Shown in pieces: positions 60,801 through 64,000 of a stretch of 64,000 nucleotides of DNA. Under the pieces are notes generated by a model. It did no database searches and had not been told where the DNA came from. It saw only the letters and a list, made by a program, of their open reading frames with translations. A program made the translations under genes and the position numbers. Origin of the DNA: an uncultured Draconibacterium sp. (lineage in GTDB: Bacteria; Bacteroidota; Bacteroidia; Bacteroidales; Prolixibacteraceae); assembly GCF_963677155.1 (NCBI RefSeq), contig NZ_OY781884.1:4832501-4896500 (forward strand), written 5' to 3'. Numbering within the stretch: position 1 is the stretch's first letter; every line of letters begins with the position of its first letter.

Positions 60801-61718
60801 ATGCCACTAAATATAAACGACAAATTACCGGCAATTGAGATCCTTCGCGAGGAGAATATTTTTGTAATAGATTCATCGCGGGCTTCGCACCAGGATATAC
60901 GACCACTAAAAATTGTGATTTTAAACCTGATGCCGTTGAAAATATCAACAGAAACGGATTTGCTTCGTTTGTTGTCCAATTCGCCTTTGCAGATTGAAAT
61001 CGACTTTCTGAAAATAAAAGGACATACGCCAAAGAATACGTCATCGGAGCACATGAGCGAGTTTTACGATACTTTTGATGAATTGAAAAACAAAAAGTAC
61101 GACGGAATGATTATTACTGGCGCACCGGTTGAACAACTTGAATTTGAAGATGTAACGTATTGGGATGAAATGAAGGAGATCCTCGACTGGGCTGAGCATA
61201 ACGTAACTTCGTCGTTGTTTATTTGTTGGGCGGCACAAGCGGCTTTATTTCATTATTATAAGGTTCCCAAATATCCGCTCAATAAAAAAATGTTTGGCGT
61301 TTTCGAACATCATTTGACCGATAATACGCTGCCAATATTCAGAGGTTTTGATGATGTCTTTTTTATACCACACTCGCGTCATACCGAAATTCGTAAAGAG
61401 GATATCGGGAAAGTAGATGAGCTGAAGGTTATTTCCTATTCGGATGAAGCCGGTGTGTCAATTGTAAAAGCTAAAAACGGCCGGCAATTGTTTGTCACCG
61501 GACACTCTGAATATTCACGAAACACCCTGGGAGGCGAGTATAAGCGTGATAAAGCCAAAAATTTACCCATCGAAATTCCTAAAAATTACTATCCGGATAA
61601 CGATCCATCGAAAATTCCGGTTATGCGCTGGAAATCAACAGCAAACTTGTTGTTCTCCAATTGGCTGAATTATTACGTTTATCAGGAAACACCATACGAC
61701 CTGGAGCAAATAAGTTAA
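60801..61718 (+). CDS. metA: Homoserine O-acyltransferase (MetA family)
   Basis: 305 residues. Activates homoserine with an acetyl or succinyl group for methionine synthesis. 'KIVILNLMPLKISTETDLLRLLSNSPLQIEIDFLKIKGHTPKNTSSEHMSEFY' is the family opening; the nucleophile is Cys142 in 'FICWAAQAAL'; 'GHSEYSRNTL' holds His235 and Glu237 of the triad; 'RWKSTANLLFSNWLNYYVYQ' closes it. With a MetY-type enzyme next door the acyl donor is probably acetyl-CoA, though many MetA proteins cannot be told apart by eye. ATG at 60801 begins the conserved 'MPLNI' start. Confidence 0.93.
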   Translation: MPLNINDKLPAIEILREENIFVIDSSRASHQDIRPLKIVILNLMPLKISTETDLLRLLSNSPLQIEIDFLKIKGHTPKNTSSEHMSEFYDTFDELKNKKYDGMIITGAPVEQLEFEDVTYWDEMKEILDWAEHNVTSSLFICWAAQAALFHYYKVPKYPLNKKMFGVFEHHLTDNTLPIFRGFDDVFFIPHSRHTEIRKEDIGKVDELKVISYSDEAGVSIVKAKNGRQLFVTGHSEYSRNTLGGEYKRDKAKNLPIEIPKNYYPDNDPSKIPVMRWKSTANLLFSNWLNYYVYQETPYDLEQIS

Positions 61719-61760
61719 AAACTGATGATTACTGGGCTTTTTCATTCACATTTTATCTTG

Positions 61761-61768
61761 TAACTTTG
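61761..61768 (+). promoter_or_regulatory. -7 box of elbB
   Basis: TAACTTTG, 26 bases before the elbB ATG. Confidence 0.5.
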
Positions 61769-61794
61769 AGAAACCAATCCAAAATAGAGATAAA

Positions 61795-62442
61795 ATGAAA
61801 AATATAGCAGTAGTACTAGCCGGTAATGGCGTTTATGACGGTGCCGAAATTCACGAAGCCACATTAACTTTATTGGCCATTGCACAGCAAGGCGCGGCCT
61901 ATCAGTGTTTTGCTCCCGATGTGGATCAGGCTCATGTGGTAAACCATATTTCAGGAGAAGAAATGCCCGAAACCCGTAATGTAATGATAGAAGCTGCCCG
62001 AATCGCTCGCGGTAACATAAAAGCATTATCGGAATACAAAGCTGCCGATTACGATGCAATTATTTTTCCAGGCGGTTTTGGTGCTGCCAAAAACCTTTGC
62101 ACATTTGCTTTTGATGGTCCTGATTGTAAGGTAAATCCTGATGTTGAAAAAGCTATTAAAGCTACTGTAGAAGCAGAAAAACCTGTAGGAGCACTTTGCA
62201 TATCGCCGGCAATAATTGCAAAAGTTTTAGGTGATGTAAAACTTACCATTGGTCAGGATAAAGAAACTGCCGATACGCTGGAAGCGTTGGGAGCCAAACA
62301 CGTTGCCACTACACATGGAGAAATTGTGGTTGACGAAAAATACAAAGTAATTACAACGCCTTGTTATATGCTCGATGCTACTATAACACAAATTGCTGAT
62401 GGCGCATCAAATGTAGTTGCTAAAATGCTGGAGATGGCATAA
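61795..62442 (+). CDS. elbB: Isoprenoid biosynthesis glyoxalase ElbB (DJ-1/PfpI-like)
   Basis: 215 residues. 'VVLAGNGVYDGAEIHEATLTLLAIAQQGAAYQCFAPD' and 'FPGGFGAAKNLCTFAFDGPDCKVNP' are ElbB marks; the nucleophile-elbow Cys is in 'PVGALCISPAIIAKVLGDVKLTIG'. The family belongs to the DJ-1/glutamine-amidotransferase fold and shows glyoxalase activity in Escherichia coli, with an older link to isoprenoid synthesis. Length normal. A TatD-family gene follows after 31 bases. Confidence 0.92.
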   Translation: MKNIAVVLAGNGVYDGAEIHEATLTLLAIAQQGAAYQCFAPDVDQAHVVNHISGEEMPETRNVMIEAARIARGNIKALSEYKAADYDAIIFPGGFGAAKNLCTFAFDGPDCKVNPDVEKAIKATVEAEKPVGALCISPAIIAKVLGDVKLTIGQDKETADTLEALGAKHVATTHGEIVVDEKYKVITTPCYMLDATITQIADGASNVVAKMLEMA

Positions 62443-62473
62443 TTGAGAAGAGTTTAGCTAACAAAACTGATTT

Positions 62474-63163
62474 ATGAGTTCAATTCCCTATATTGATATT
62501 CACACACATCCGTTTCATAACGAAATTGAAACGATAACGGTACAAAATATATTTCCGGGCGATGGTTTTGCGGCTTTTAACGGACGTAATTTTTATTCGG
62601 TCGGACTGCATCCGTGGCACCTTGGCAGCAAACAGGAAAATAACGAAGCGCTGCAAATGGTGGAGGAAGCACTTGAATTTGACCACGTAATTTTTGTGGG
62701 GGAAGCCGGCCTCGACAAAATTAGCGGTGGTGATTTTATCGAGCAACTTAGGGTTTTTGAAGCGCAGGCTGTTATTGCCGAAGAGTATCAATATCCGTTA
62801 ATTATTCATTGTGTGAAAGCTTTGAATGAGGTAATTGCACTTCGCAAAAAACTAAATCCCGTTATGCCCTGGATTATGCATGGATACAACGGTAGTGTTG
62901 AAATAACAAAACAACTTGTGGATAACGGATTCCTGTTTTCGTTTGGAAAAAATCTTTTCCGGGAAAATTCAAAAGCAGTAAAATCATTTAAATATCTTTC
63001 TCTAAATAAAATTTTTCTGGAAACCGACGAGCTGGATTTAAATGTAGATACTATTTACGAGCACGCAGCAGCTTTAAAGGAAATGCCGGTTGAGGTGCTA
63101 AAAGAAGCCGTTTGGAAGAACTTCAACGAGATAGAAAAGTCGTTGATGCCCGGAAGAATTTAA
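62474..63163 (+). CDS. TatD-family metal-dependent hydrolase
   Basis: 229 residues. 'YIDIHTHPFH' gives the first metal site HxH, 'FVGEAGLDKI' the bridging Glu, 'PLIIHCVKALNEV' and 'WIMHGYNGS' the next His ligands, and 'KIFLETDELDL' the Asp. TatD proteins are nucleases or D-aminoacyl hydrolases of the TIM-barrel amidohydrolase group. At 229 residues it is shorter than typical TatD (~260), with loops trimmed near the middle, so it belongs to a Bacteroidota side branch. Confidence 0.87.
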   Translation: MSSIPYIDIHTHPFHNEIETITVQNIFPGDGFAAFNGRNFYSVGLHPWHLGSKQENNEALQMVEEALEFDHVIFVGEAGLDKISGGDFIEQLRVFEAQAVIAEEYQYPLIIHCVKALNEVIALRKKLNPVMPWIMHGYNGSVEITKQLVDNGFLFSFGKNLFRENSKAVKSFKYLSLNKIFLETDELDLNVDTIYEHAAALKEMPVEVLKEAVWKNFNEIEKSLMPGRI

Positions 63164-63210
63164 ACACAATTTTGTTTCTTTGCCGCACGAAAATTTAGTT
63201 TTAGAGAGTT

Positions 63211-63924
63211 ATGCACTGGTTAGAACGAACTGAGTTATTGTTAGGAGAAGAAAAACTGGCCAAACTTAAAACTGCAAACGTACTCGTAGTCGGGTTGGGT
63301 GGAGTTGGCGCTTATACGGCAGAACAATTGTGTCGCGCCGGAATTGGAAAAATGACCATTGTTGATGGCGATGTAGTGGAAGACAGTAACCGCAACCGCC
63401 AGTTGCCCGCACTTATAAGTACCAAAGGGCAACCAAAAGCCGAAATTCTGGCAAAACGCTTTATGGATATAAATCCGGATTTGGAATTGACAATTGTAAA
63501 TGATTACGTTCAGGATCAGCAAGTCATCGAACTCTTAAAAAGTGCGCCCTTTGATTATGTTGTTGATGCCATAGATACACTTTCTCCCAAAGTATTTTTG
63601 GTTTATCATGCACTTCAATTAAAACTTCGTATAATTAGTTCGATGGGGGCAGGCGGTAAAATGGATCCGTCGAAAATCGAAATCACCGACATAAAAAAAT
63701 CATACAATTGCAAACTAGCAAAAATGATGCGAAAACGTCTTGGTCGTCTTGGAGTAAAAAAAGGAGTGAAAGTGGTCTTCTCTTCCGAGGATATCGATGA
63801 AAAGGCCGTACGTATTGAGGAAGGCCGCAATAAAAAATCAACGGTTGGTACTATTTCTTATATGCCACCGCTGTTTGGAGGCTTTATTGCCAGTGCTGTA
63901 ATTCGTGATCTGATTGCTGAATAA
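63211..63924 (+). CDS. tcdA: tRNA threonylcarbamoyladenosine dehydratase
   Basis: 237 residues of the ThiF/MoeB/E1 superfamily. 'NVLVVGLGGVGAYTAEQLCRAGIGKMTIVDGDVVEDSNRNRQLPALISTKGQPKAEILAKR' carries the ATP-binding GxGGVG, the Asp of the strand end and the RNRQ motif; 'YVVDAIDTLSPKVFLVYHALQLKLRIISSMGAGGKMDP' is typical of TcdA (YgdL). It converts t6A37 of tRNA to the cyclic ct6A form using ATP. No Cys-rich zinc site of MoeB/ThiF is seen, which supports TcdA. Confidence 0.92.
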   Translation: MHWLERTELLLGEEKLAKLKTANVLVVGLGGVGAYTAEQLCRAGIGKMTIVDGDVVEDSNRNRQLPALISTKGQPKAEILAKRFMDINPDLELTIVNDYVQDQQVIELLKSAPFDYVVDAIDTLSPKVFLVYHALQLKLRIISSMGAGGKMDPSKIEITDIKKSYNCKLAKMMRKRLGRLGVKKGVKVVFSSEDIDEKAVRIEEGRNKKSTVGTISYMPPLFGGFIASAVIRDLIAE

Positions 63925-64000
63925 ACGTATGTTTAAGAAATATGTTAATTTTAGTTTGTTAGTTCGAATAAAGAATTACCTTTGAGCTGTTAATTTTTAG

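Overview
The window reads as chromosome of a Bacteroidota bacterium. Evidence in the sequence: a SusC/SusD pair behind a one-protein hybrid two-component regulator, many FKBP and TonB-linked lipoproteins, few Shine-Dalgarno sites, and repeated promoters of the Bacteroidota type (TTTG, about 19 bases, TAnnTTTG), best seen before the tRNA-Arg gene. The mix of asnA, ElbB, MinD/NifX redox genes and large surface proteins suggests a marine or anaerobic Marinilabiliales/Prolixibacteraceae-like lineage; that placement is inference.

Layout. 0-6 kb: a truncated transglutaminase-like gene and a nucleoside phosphorylase (minus), a repeat protein with a GH16-like end plus a small PAS protein (plus), and a patatin/outer-membrane barrel protein. 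6-11.3 kb: a degenerate LytM-like secreted protein, then a minus-strand cluster of two NifX-like proteins, a DUF5320 protein, two ferredoxin-MinD ATPases and a metallo-beta-lactamase-fold protein, resembling the 'orange protein' loci of sulfate reducers. 11.4-20.8 kb: HdeD and DUF2892 membrane proteins, a PII-like protein, a three-part RND efflux system, a permease with a C-terminal HMA domain and an AraC regulator with an N-terminal HMA domain; together this looks like a metal-efflux region. 20.9-33.4 kb: housekeeping genes (ribH, TPR protein, recF, DciA-like, mutarotase, ndk, NrnA-like, two FKBP lipoproteins, membrane-Nudix fusion, RsmI-like methylase, PhnP-like hydrolase, HAD, MFS, asnA).

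33.5-57.5 kb is accessory. It opens with tRNA-Arg(TCT), a decayed tyrosine recombinase and an IS200/IS605 element. A hybrid sensor regulator follows, then a TIG/NHL lipoprotein, SusC, SusD and a DUF1735/DUF4361-type lipoprotein, with no glycan-degrading enzyme. After a strong terminator come a secreted lipoprotein paired with a three-helix membrane protein (a possible toxin/immunity pair), an O-antigen-ligase-like protein with TPRs, a 923-residue ricin/transglutaminase/discoidin protein, an MG2-plus-TonB-plug protein, a frameshifted remnant and a zinc-ribbon membrane protein.

57.6-64 kb returns to core metabolism: a methionine-rich leader peptide precedes a divergent aspartokinase, then metY (broken by a one-base deletion) and metA, then elbB, a TatD-family hydrolase and tcdA. 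The leader peptide, not previously flagged by any gene call, is the most striking regulatory signal: it predicts that methionine supply controls the aspartokinase-met genes by attenuation. The 72-residue repeat protein at 1.5 kb and the accessory surface-protein set at 47.7-56.7 kb are the best candidates for undescribed protein systems.
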